Shown here piece by piece: positions 1-5,766 of a stretch of DNA of 5,984 bases. How positions within the stretch are numbered: the stretch's first letter is position 1; every line of letters starts with the position of its first letter. Source of the DNA: Geobacter sp. (GTDB lineage: Bacteria; Desulfobacterota; Desulfuromonadia; Geobacterales; Pseudopelobacteraceae); contig DAIERH010000146.1 of assembly GCA_027346925.1 (NCBI GenBank), positions 1 through 5,984 on the forward strand, in the 5' to 3' direction. The position numbers and the translations under genes were made by a program. Below the pieces are notes generated by a model. That model was given only the letters and a program-made list of their open reading frames with translations. It was not told the origin of the DNA and searched no databases.

Positions 1-859
1 TGCGCGGATAGTCACTGGCGATCAGCCTGCCCATGAAGAAGCTGATGGTGAACTGGACGACGAAGTAGATCGTCAGCGGGATCGCGATGCGCAGCGTGTC
101 GCCCGGCAAGGTCACGATCTCATTGCCCTTGAGGCTGAACATGACCACTATGGTGAAGAGCAGCGCTATCAAGGTGATTGGGCCGATTTTGGGAACGAAG
201 TTCTTGTGATAACGTTCCTTGCCCACCAACTTTACTCCGATCAAACGGGTCAACGCACCGGCGATACAAGGGATGCCAAGGTAAACGAAGACGCTTTGTG
301 CAATCTGCTTGATGCTGACATCAACCACAACCCCTTTCAGTCCGAGCAGCGGAGGCAAGATGGTGATGAAGAACCAGGCGTAGACACTGTAGAACAGCAC
401 CTGGAAGATGCTGTTGAAGGCCACCAGTCCGGCGGCGTACTCGGTGTTACCCTTGGCCAGCTCGTTCCAGACGATCACCATGGCGATGCATCGCGCCAGG
501 CCGATCATGATCAGTCCCACCAGGTACTCCGGTTTGTCCGGCAGCAGAAGCGCCGCCAGCATGAACATCAAGACCGGCCCGATCAGCCAGTTCTGCACCA
601 GCGATAATCCAAGGATCTTCTTGTTCTGAAAAACCTCCGGCATATCCTCATACTTCACCTTGGCAAAGGGCGGGTACATCATCAGGATCAGGCCAATGGC
701 GATGGGGATGTTGGTGGTGCCGACCTGAAAGGAATTGATGAAGGATTCCGTGCCGGGCATGAAGTAGCCCAGGCCAACCCCCAACGCCATGGCGGCAAAG
801 ATCCACAGTGTCAGCCAGCGGTCAAGGAAGGAGAGCTTGCGGGAAAGATGTTCACTCAT
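1..859 (-). CDS. acr3: Acr3-family arsenite efflux permease (3' end outside window)
   Basis: Integral inner-membrane carrier that exports arsenite, the product of the adjacent arsenate reductase. The 286 codons visible read MSEHLSRKLSFLDRWLTLWI at the start, followed by a series of hydrophobic segments. The diagnostic Acr3 stretch LARCIAMVIVWNELAKGN begins near residue 121; its Cys124 corresponds to the cysteine known to be essential in characterised Acr3 proteins. The family is usually about 350 residues, so roughly the last 60-70 residues, including the late transmembrane helices and their conserved Glu, lie beyond position 1. The start ATG (857-859) overlaps the arsC stop as ATGA and is preceded inside arsC by a strong GGAGG (866-870) six bases away, so the start is well supported and translation is coupled to arsC. 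Acr3 belongs to the BASS superfamily and is unrelated to the E. coli ArsB pump, although many databases label it arsB. Confidence 0.95.
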   Translation of the reverse strand, partial: MSEHLSRKLSFLDRWLTLWIFAAMALGVGLGYFMPGTESFINSFQVGTTNIPIAIGLILMMYPPFAKVKYEDMPEVFQNKKILGLSLVQNWLIGPVLMFMLAALLLPDKPEYLVGLIMIGLARCIAMVIVWNELAKGNTEYAAGLVAFNSIFQVLFYSVYAWFFITILPPLLGLKGVVVDVSIKQIAQSVFVYLGIPCIAGALTRLIGVKLVGKERYHKNFVPKIGPITLIALLFTIVVMFSLKGNEIVTLPGDTLRIAIPLTIYFVVQFTISFFMGRLIASDYPR

Positions 860-1272
860 TGTGTACCTCCGAAATAGTCTGTGATCCAGTTTTTGATCTC
901 GTCTCGCACCCGGCGGAATTCGAGCAGAACATCTTCTTCGTTACCGTTAAGCCTTGACGGGTCCTCAAAACCATGGTGGATGCGCTGAACTCCTCCGAAA
1001 AATAGCGGGCATTTTTCATTGGCATCACCGCAGAGGGTGACCACATGATCGAAGTTCTGACCGGCAAATTCATCCATGGTCTTTGAACGCAGTGGGGTTG
1101 TATCGATGCCCAGTTCGGTCAGCACCCGGATAGCCAGCGGGTTGACCCGCGTAGCTTCGGTGCCTGCGGAAAAGGCCTGGCAGCGGTCGCCCAGATAGTG
1201 GTTAGCCAGCGCTTCGGCCATCTGGGAGCGGCAGGAGTTGTGGGTGCAGAGGAATAGGATCTTTTGGCTCAT
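856..1272 (-). CDS. arsC: Arsenate reductase, thioredoxin-coupled LMW-PTPase type
   Basis: Cytoplasmic enzyme of 138 residues, the usual length, reducing As(V) to As(III) for export by Acr3. The N-terminus carries the phosphatase P-loop CTHNSCRS with nucleophile Cys9 and Arg15 (CX5R). The redox pair is Cys81 and Cys88 (TLCGDANEKCP), matching Cys82/Cys89 of the S. aureus pI258 enzyme. The general acid is Asp104 in EDPSR. All three catalytic cysteines are present, so the enzyme should be intact and recycled by thioredoxin rather than glutaredoxin. The start is supported by AAGGGAGA (1281-1288), eight bases upstream. The gene overlaps acr3 by four bases (ATGA). A palindromic operator-like site (1293-1312) lies just upstream, and beyond it lies the remnant of the expected arsR. 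Confidence 0.96.
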   Translation of the reverse strand: MSQKILFLCTHNSCRSQMAEALANHYLGDRCQAFSAGTEATRVNPLAIRVLTELGIDTTPLRSKTMDEFAGQNFDHVVTLCGDANEKCPLFFGGVQRIHHGFEDPSRLNGNEEDVLLEFRRVRDEIKNWITDYFGGTQ

Positions 1273-1292
1273 GGAGCAATTCTCCCTTGTAA

Positions 1293-1312
1293 ATATCTGC
1301 CTAAGCGGATAT
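1293..1312. promoter_or_regulatory. Palindromic ArsR-type operator candidate, proximal to arsC
   Basis: Twenty-base imperfect palindrome with half-sites ATATCTGCCT and AAGCGGATAT (8 of 10 positions symmetric). It shares the core ATATC-N10-GATAT with the site at 1454-1477. It lies 20 bases upstream of the arsC start codon and just past the end of the arsR remnant. Binding by an ArsR/SmtB-family repressor is inferred from the symmetry, the position and the duplication; no motif search was possible. Confidence 0.5.
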
Positions 1313-1327
1313 GATTAAACAAATTTT

Positions 1328-1446
1328 TTAGGCGCACCTATTGTTTTTGGCGAAGTTTTCCAGGCATTCGCGGTCGGCCGCGGCGACCGGAAAGGTCGCA
1401 AGATTTCGTCGGCCAGGGCCTTTAATAATCTTGCCGTTTGTTTCAT
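1328..1446 (-). pseudogene. arsR: arsR remnant, internally deleted (ArsR/SmtB repressor)
   Basis: On the minus strand an ATG at 1446-1444 opens MKQTARLLKALADE, a typical start of an ArsR-family repressor (normally followed by a TRLRIL-like helix). The helix-turn-helix and metal-binding region is missing. About 20 bases further on, in another frame, the sequence reads VAAADRECLENFAKNNRCA followed by a stop (1330-1328), which has the look of an ArsR C-terminus. About 70 codons of a family usually about 100 residues long are therefore gone, and the two ends are out of frame. The N-terminal frame itself continues to a stop at 1317-1315, giving a 43-residue product without any DNA-binding domain. 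The position, first in the ars operon behind an operator-like palindrome, is where arsR is expected. The N-terminal assignment is good; the C-terminal one rests on reading alone. No obvious Shine-Dalgarno sequence precedes the ATG. Confidence 0.7.
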
Positions 1447-1458
1447 AAAAAGTATATA
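1431..1458 (+). promoter_or_regulatory. Candidate sigma-70 promoter of the sensor operon
   Basis: TTGCCG (1431-1436), 16-base spacer, TATATA (1453-1458). Each element matches consensus at 4 of 6 bases. The -10 overlaps the palindrome at 1454-1477, so the binding-protein/kinase/regulator operon may respond to the same repressor as the ars genes. The promoter lies inside the 5' end of the arsR remnant. Confidence 0.4.
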
Positions 1459-1477
1459 TCCGCGTACACAGATATAT
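1454..1477. promoter_or_regulatory. Palindromic ArsR-type operator candidate between the divergent operons
   Basis: Twenty-four-base palindrome: half-site ATATATCCGCGT followed by half-site ACACAGATATAT, symmetric at 10 of 12 positions per half. It has the same ATATC-N10-GATAT core as the site at 1293-1312. It overlaps the putative -10 elements of both the leftward ars promoter and the rightward sensor-operon promoter, the geometry expected of a repressor site. Assignment to an ArsR-family protein is inferred. Confidence 0.6.
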
Positions 1478-1502
1478 TCAAGGGAAAAATGAACACAGGC
1501 AA
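1474..1502 (-). promoter_or_regulatory. Candidate sigma-70 promoter of the ars operon
   Basis: Read on the minus strand: -35 TTGCCT (1502-1497), 17-base spacer, -10 GAATAT (1479-1474). The -35 matches consensus at 4 of 6 bases and the -10 at 3 of 6. Transcription would begin near 1467, about 20 bases before the arsR remnant start, and the -10 overlaps the palindrome at 1454-1477. Confidence 0.4.
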
Positions 1503-1526
1503 TATTGATGGTCGCGCGTAGTTGGA

Positions 1527-2429
1527 ATGATAATGAGGTTTCTTCTGATGTGGAAAAAGGTGTTAGCCCTTTTCTTGCCGGCTCTTTTGTTCATGCTCCT
1601 GTTTTCTCAAGAGCAAACTTATTCCATGGACAAGCCTCTCGTGAACTTCGGCGTCATACCCCGCTACAACCCGGTGGTCATGTACAAGCGCTACCAGCCG
1701 ATCATGGATTATCTCACCCAAAACACCCCCTACCGCTTCGAGTTGAAGATTAGCCGCGACTACCCCGAGGCGGTGCGCTTCTTGAAGGACGGCGTCACCC
1801 GGATCAGCTCCCTCGGGGACGTGACCTTTTCCGAGGCAAATTTTCAGTATGCCGCGGTGCCCATTCTCAGGCCGCTCAACAGCGACGGCAAGCCGTTCTA
1901 CCGGAGCGCCATCATTGTCCGCACCGATTCGCCCCTGCGATCAGTCCGGGATTTGCGCGGAAAATCCATGGCCTTCGGCTCCGCCCACTCCACGTCGAGC
2001 AATCTCATACCCCGTTATTTCCTCTGGAACCATGGCGTGAAGATCCAGGACCTCGGGCGCTGGGCAAACCTGGGACATCACGACGCCGTTGCCAAGGCCG
2101 TCCTCAAGGGGCAGTTCGATGCTGGGGCGGTCAAGGATGTGGTTGCCGAGAAGTACGAGGGCTACGGCTTGCGGGTGTTGTCGTGGTCCGCCCCCATACC
2201 TTCCGTGCCGTTCGTGGTCAGGAGGGACGCTCCGCCGGAGTTTGTCAGGTCGGTCAAGCAGGCCCTGCTGAAACTCGACCGCAACAATCCGGAACACAGA
2301 AAGATCATGGACACCTGGGACGACGAGTTCAAGTACGGCTTTGCCGAAGCGACGGTGGATAATTACCGGGAAATTTTCAGAATGATCCGCAACATCCCCG
2401 CCGGGTGCGGCTTTGGGTGCCACCGGTGA
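1527..2429 (+). CDS. PhnD-family periplasmic oxyanion-binding protein (AioX/ArrX-like sensor)
   Basis: A 300-residue periplasmic substrate-binding protein of the phosphate/phosphite/phosphonate (PhnD) family. An N-terminal hydrophobic stretch (about residues 12-26) is a signal peptide or anchor without a lipobox cysteine. Family marks follow: FGVIPRYNP (41-49), the Ser/Thr-rich ligand loop GSAHSTSSNLIPR (151-163), GHHDAV (183-188) and LKGQFDAGAVKD (193-204). No ABC permease or ATPase accompanies it. Instead it overlaps a histidine kinase gene by four bases, as in AioXSR systems where AioX presents the ligand to AioS. It probably binds an arsenic oxyanion or phosphate analogue (inference). Oddly, its only cysteines are in the C-terminal tail CGFGCHR (residues 294-300); AioX uses an internal cysteine to bind arsenite, and none is present here. 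The start is uncertain: ATGs at 1527, 1533 and 1548 are in frame; 1548 has GAGG 11 bases upstream and would give a shorter signal peptide. Confidence 0.88.
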   Translation: MIMRFLLMWKKVLALFLPALLFMLLFSQEQTYSMDKPLVNFGVIPRYNPVVMYKRYQPIMDYLTQNTPYRFELKISRDYPEAVRFLKDGVTRISSLGDVTFSEANFQYAAVPILRPLNSDGKPFYRSAIIVRTDSPLRSVRDLRGKSMAFGSAHSTSSNLIPRYFLWNHGVKIQDLGRWANLGHHDAVAKAVLKGQFDAGAVKDVVAEKYEGYGLRVLSWSAPIPSVPFVVRRDAPPEFVRSVKQALLKLDRNNPEHRKIMDTWDDEFKYGFAEATVDNYREIFRMIRNIPAGCGFGCHR

Positions 2430-3901
2430 GAAAGGGATTTTCCCTGGGGATAAAGGGCAAGTTCGTCCTTGCCGCGGCCCTGATCGTGGCAATCTCGTCC
2501 GTTGCCTGGGGAAGCTGGACCTGGTGGAATGAAAAGCGGCTCTTGTACGAGCACCTGGTGAGCGATGCACGCAGCATGGCCACCTCCCTCAGGACCCCGA
2601 TCATAAACGCCATGCTCTACGACGAGATGGGGGTCATCGAGGAGGGGGGGCTGCTGGACAACTTCGTGGAGGAGATCGCCGCCAATCGTGACGTTCCCAC
2701 CGTGTATGCCTTTATCACCGATAATGAGGGCAAGGCGCTGGCGCACAGCGACTATCTGGAATACGGCAAGATATACTCGGACCCTCTCACCCGCCTGGCA
2801 TTGCAGGGGAATGATTTTATCTCCCGCATCGTCCGCGATACGGCCACTCGCGACCATATCCTGGATGTGGCCATGCCGTTGCGTATCCACGGCAAGAGCT
2901 GGGGTGCCCTGCGGGTGGGACTCTCCATGAAGCCGCTGGAACACAGGCTCGCCATAACCGGGATCAAGATAGCGATCTTTTCCCTGCTTTTCTTTCTGGC
3001 CGGTACGACGCTCTTCTATGTTGTGGGCCGCGCCATGAGCCACCCCTTGGAGCGGCTTGCCCGTGCCATGACGGAGTTGGACCCGGTAACGCTGAATGTG
3101 GAACTCCCGGAAAAGCGCAACGACGAGATCGGCATGCTCGGGGACAGTTTCGGCGAGATGGTGGAACGCCTGAAGGTAAGCGAACATGAACGTCGGCAGG
3201 TGTTCTCGACCCTGGTCCAGAGCGAGAAGCTGGCCACCATCGGCAAGCTGGTGGCCGGCGTGGCCCATGAGGTCAACAACCCGCTTAACGCCATATCGAG
3301 TTCCATCTATTTCCTGGAAAAGGAGTCGTCGGAAAATGTCGGCGCCCAGACCGACCTGCTCAAGCAGGGGCTGGCACGCATCCAGAAGATCGTTCAGCAA
3401 CTGAGCGATTTCAGCCGCGCCAGCAACCTGGCCATGGAGCCGGTCCCGAGCGGCACTTTTTTTCAGGAAGCGGCAACCTTCGGCGCCATGGCGCTCAAGA
3501 AGAGACCGGTCGTGTTCAAGGTGCACGACAGCTGCATCCCGCCCGTCACCGCGCGGATGGACAAGGCCAAGATGCACCAGGTTGTCCTGAACCTGCTGAT
3601 GAACGCCGCCGACGCCTGCGGGGCAAAAGGCGAGGTCAGGCTGTCGGCTGCGGCCGATGACACGCACTATACCATCACGGTTGCCGACAGCGGCATGGGG
3701 ATCCCGGAAGAGAACCTGGGGCATATCTTCGAGATCTTTTTCAGCACCAAGCCTGCCGGCAAGGGTACCGGCATGGGGCTGGCCATCTGCAGGAACATCA
3801 TCGACATGCACAACGGCACCATCGGCGTGGCAAGCAAGCCGGGGGAGACGGTCTTCTCCGTCCGCATCCCGCTGGATAACGAGGAATCACCGAGCATATG
3901 A
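2426..3901 (+). CDS. Membrane sensor histidine kinase (AioS/ArrS-like)
   Basis: Inner-membrane kinase of 491 residues from the GTG at 2426; that GTG overlaps the upstream TGA (GTGA), which favours it over the in-frame GTG at 2405 (498 residues). Residue numbers here use 2426. TM1 is about 11-34, a Cache-like periplasmic domain 35-178, TM2 about 179-201, HAMP about 202-255. The HisKA phosphoacceptor is His281 in AHEVNNPLNAI. The ATPase domain shows the N box NLLMNAADAC (Asn393), DSGMGI (421-426), FEIFFSTK (435-442) and GKGTGMGLA (445-453). All catalytic motifs are intact, and there is no PAS or receiver domain. Its input is probably the preceding PhnD-like protein docking on the periplasmic domain, and its output the sigma-54 activator whose start codon overlaps its stop (ATGA, 3898-3901). 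The arsenic role is inferred from context. Confidence 0.92.
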   Translation: MRKGFSLGIKGKFVLAAALIVAISSVAWGSWTWWNEKRLLYEHLVSDARSMATSLRTPIINAMLYDEMGVIEEGGLLDNFVEEIAANRDVPTVYAFITDNEGKALAHSDYLEYGKIYSDPLTRLALQGNDFISRIVRDTATRDHILDVAMPLRIHGKSWGALRVGLSMKPLEHRLAITGIKIAIFSLLFFLAGTTLFYVVGRAMSHPLERLARAMTELDPVTLNVELPEKRNDEIGMLGDSFGEMVERLKVSEHERRQVFSTLVQSEKLATIGKLVAGVAHEVNNPLNAISSSIYFLEKESSENVGAQTDLLKQGLARIQKIVQQLSDFSRASNLAMEPVPSGTFFQEAATFGAMALKKRPVVFKVHDSCIPPVTARMDKAKMHQVVLNLLMNAADACGAKGEVRLSAAADDTHYTITVADSGMGIPEENLGHIFEIFFSTKPAGKGTGMGLAICRNIIDMHNGTIGVASKPGETVFSVRIPLDNEESPSI

Positions 3902-5250
3902 TCAAGATCCTGATTGTGGAAGACGACCCGCTGCTCTGGCAGCCGCTGCAATACGCCCTGGAAGGCGAGGGGTACAGCGTGCGGGTCGCCATGGACGGTG
4001 CCGAGGCCCTGGCCGCCTCTGCGGAGGAGAGCTTTGACCTGCTGCTGGAGGACCTGCACCTGCCCGACGCCAGCGGGCTGGACATTATGCATGAAATCAT
4101 CCTGCGCCACCCCCACTGCAAGGTGCTGGTCATGACCGGCCATGCCACCATTGAGAACGCCGTGGAGGCCATGAAGATCGGCGCCTTCGACTTCATCACC
4201 AAGCCGTTTCATCTCGAACTGGTCTTCCTCAAGATCCAGCGCGTGATCGAGTTCCAGGAGATGCTGAAACGGGTCGAGACACTTTCCGGCGGCGACGTGG
4301 CGCCGATCACCCGCAGTCCGGCCATGCGACGGGTGATCTCCATGGCGGAGTCCGCGTCCGCGACCGACGCCACCGTGCTCCTGTGCGGCGAGTCCGGTAC
4401 CGGCAAGGAGGTCCTGGCCAGCTTCATCCAGGTCAAAAGCAGCAGAAGCGCCAAGCCTTTCATCAAGGTCAACTGTGCTGCCATCCCGGATTCACTCTTC
4501 GAGAGCGAGCTCTTCGGCGCCGAGCAGGGGGCCTATACCGATGCCGTCCGGCAGAGGATCGGCTACGTCGAGGCAGCGGACGGCGGGACCCTGCTCCTGG
4601 ACGAGATTTCCGAGATCCCGCTTCAGGTCCAGGGGAAGTTGCTGCGTGTCCTTGAGGACGGCAGCTTTTACCGGGTCGGAGGCTCGCGGCAACTGCGCTC
4701 CCGTTTCAGGTTGATCGCCGCCTCTAACAAGGATTTGCGCCTGCTGGCAGAGGAGCGCATGTTCCGCGAGGACCTCTACTACCGTCTCAACATCATTTCC
4801 CTTGCCCTCCCGCCTCTGCGGGAACGCCGCGAGGACATCCCCCTGCTCACGGCCTGGTTCCAGAAACGCTTCGCTCCGGATAACGGCCCCATCACCCTTT
4901 CTCCGCAGGTCATGGAGATTTTCGCCCACTACCGTTTTCCCGGAAATATCCGAGAACTGCGCAACATCATTGAACATCTGTCCCTGCTCTATCCCGGTGA
5001 AAAGATCAAGCCGGCCCATCTCCCCGCACATATGAGGGACTCCGCGTATATCGGCAACCTGTTCGAGACCTTTACGGTGGAGAAGCCGCTCCGGGAAGCC
5101 GTGGCCGAGTTCGAGTCCCGTTACATCGAGAAGGTAGTGAAGGCGGCCAAGGGCAGCAAGACCCAGGCCGCGGCCCTGTTGGGCATCTCCCGCAAGGTGC
5201 TCTGGGAGAAGCTGGGCCGGACAGGCGCCGTCACTGAGATGAAAAAATAA
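3898..5250 (+). CDS. NtrC-family sigma-54-dependent response regulator (AioR/ArrR-like)
   Basis: A 450-residue cytoplasmic transcription activator. Receiver domain residues 1-120: acidic pocket Glu8-Asp9-Asp10, phosphoacceptor Asp52 in EDLHLPD, Thr80 and Lys102. AAA+ domain about 138-365: Walker A GESGTGKE (164-171), sigma-54 contact loop GAYTDA (211-216), Walker B GGTLLLDEIS (229-238), sensor I region AASNKD (274-279), and FPGNIRELRNIIEH (347-360). Fis-type helix-turn-helix about 401-441, ending TQAAALLGISRKVLWEKLGR. The contact loop departs from the GAFTGA consensus by F to Y and, more notably, by the second Gly to Asp (Asp215). The start ATG overlaps the kinase stop, so the pair is coupled. 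It should activate a -24/-12 promoter; a candidate lies about 330 bases downstream of its stop, ahead of the gene entering at the right edge. No clear intrinsic terminator follows it. Confidence 0.94.
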   Translation: MIKILIVEDDPLLWQPLQYALEGEGYSVRVAMDGAEALAASAEESFDLLLEDLHLPDASGLDIMHEIILRHPHCKVLVMTGHATIENAVEAMKIGAFDFITKPFHLELVFLKIQRVIEFQEMLKRVETLSGGDVAPITRSPAMRRVISMAESASATDATVLLCGESGTGKEVLASFIQVKSSRSAKPFIKVNCAAIPDSLFESELFGAEQGAYTDAVRQRIGYVEAADGGTLLLDEISEIPLQVQGKLLRVLEDGSFYRVGGSRQLRSRFRLIAASNKDLRLLAEERMFREDLYYRLNIISLALPPLRERREDIPLLTAWFQKRFAPDNGPITLSPQVMEIFAHYRFPGNIRELRNIIEHLSLLYPGEKIKPAHLPAHMRDSAYIGNLFETFTVEKPLREAVAEFESRYIEKVVKAAKGSKTQAAALLGISRKVLWEKLGRTGAVTEMKK

Positions 5251-5437
5251 GGCTGCATTCCCCGACGACTATCCCGGCAGTGCGTGCCAGCCTCCGGATA
5301 TCCCGCCGCATCTTTCCCGTACATATTCCTTCCCGGTTTCAGCGACGAAAGCAAAAACTGACATCAGAATCGTGACGCCTCCATGCCTGCGCTTGCCTGA
5401 AAGGCCTCTGCCATGGGCCTCTTCGGGGAATGCGGCT
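5251..5437. repeat. Long-range imperfect inverted repeat after the regulator gene
   Basis: GGCTGCATTCCCCGA (5251-5265) and TCGGGGAATGCGGCT (5423-5437) are inverted copies matching at 13 of 15 positions, with an uninterrupted 11-base core; both mismatches would be G-U pairs in RNA. The left arm begins at the base after the activator's TAA. The 157 bases between hold no gene I can recognise. No target-site duplication is visible, so a miniature mobile element is only one possibility. Others are a long-range RNA stem at the operon end, or regulatory sites in inverted order. Confidence 0.45.
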
Positions 5438-5594
5438 TCTCTGCGGAGGACCACCTGATCAAACTGTTGCCGAAGCTCCGGCGGCGTTGTGGCCCTGGCT
5501 CTTCCAGGCGCTCCGGCATTACGGCGTCATGGATTCAAGTGGCAAAATTGTCGGCCGTATAGGTAGTTCTCCATTGTTGGCAGGCATCTTGTAA
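5413..5594 (+). pseudogene. Possible frameshifted coding remnant, unidentified
   Basis: Two frames read like protein in succession. From ATG 5413 the sequence gives MGLFGECGFSAEDHLIKLLP. One frame over, from about 5487, it gives LWPWLFQALRHYGVMD, then GKIVGRIGSSPLLAGIL and a TAA at 5592-5594. A single indel near 5470-5490 would join them into one fragment of about 60 residues. I do not recognise the family, there is no good ribosome binding site, and the end overlaps the sigma-54-like promoter. It may be decayed coding sequence or chance. Confidence 0.2.
5577..5593 (+). promoter_or_regulatory. Candidate sigma-54 (-24/-12) promoter
   Basis: TTGGCAGGCATCTTGTA resembles the consensus YTGGCACGRNNNTTGCW. 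The -24 TTGGCA and the -12 TTG are matched with the correct spacing (10 bases between the GG at 5579-5580 and the dinucleotide at 5591-5592). The weak point is GT instead of the nearly invariant GC at -12. In a by-eye scan of 5251-5800 this was the best plus-strand candidate. Transcription would start near 5604, in the same direction as the gene at 5947. Its place just downstream of a sigma-54 activator gene supports it. Confidence 0.4.
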
Positions 5595-5643
5595 TTACTA
5601 CTTTTGAAATGACGGCAAACGACAGCGCCGGTGTCGGATCCCG

Positions 5644-5766
5644 CAGGTGTCCATACCTGATAATCCCTGCAGAAAGGCTCATCAGGTGATGCCGGCCGAA
5701 TGCCGGCCCCCATACGGACGGAACCGGCTTTTGGCCAAATGGCATGGCCGGTTACGACTTCGTAAC
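5644..5766 (+). promoter_or_regulatory. Structured leader candidate with alternative hairpins
   Basis: A run of complementary segments lies between the sigma-54-like promoter and the next gene. CAGGT (5644-5648) can pair with ACCTG (5655-5659); ACCTGAT (5655-5661) can instead pair with ATCAGGT (5681-5687). These two are mutually exclusive. GCCGGC (5691-5696) pairs with GCCGGC (5702-5707) around loop CGAAT. AACCGGC (5722-5728) pairs with GCCGGTT (5747-5753), enclosing GCC/GGC (5734-5736/5741-5743). GTTACG (5751-5756) pairs with CGTAAC (5761-5766) and competes with the previous stem for 5751-5753. It matches no riboswitch class I can name, and no U-run terminator is present. Function is inferred from layout only. 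Confidence 0.35.

Noticed and set aside
206..607. 133-codon plus-strand ORF in the first kilobase
   Set aside because: Antisense shadow of acr3; its Gln/His/Asp-rich composition is typical of reverse-complemented membrane protein codons.
2409..2426. C-terminal CGFGCH of the binding protein as a c-type haem site
   Set aside because: Spacing is CX3CH, not CX2CH, and nothing else suggests a cytochrome. Metalloid or disulfide roles are likelier.
2644..2650. Run of seven G in the kinase gene as a phase-variation tract
   Set aside because: Short for slippage control, and the reading frame is intact through it.
2363..3811. Very long minus-strand ORF (482 codons) opposite the kinase gene
   Set aside because: It mirrors the kinase gene in a GC-rich genome; the plus strand carries all kinase motifs, and the antisense translation shows no domain.
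5494..5508. CCTGG-CTCTT-CCAGG hairpin as a terminator
   Set aside because: Only five base pairs and no following T-run.
5611..5640. GGCAAAC (5614-5620) as part of a GEMM cyclic-di-GMP riboswitch
   Set aside because: The GAAA tetraloop and the GGGACGCAAAGCC segment that define the class are missing downstream.
5733..5746. TTGGCC near 5731 as a second sigma-54 promoter
   Set aside because: No GC dinucleotide at the required spacing for the -12 element.
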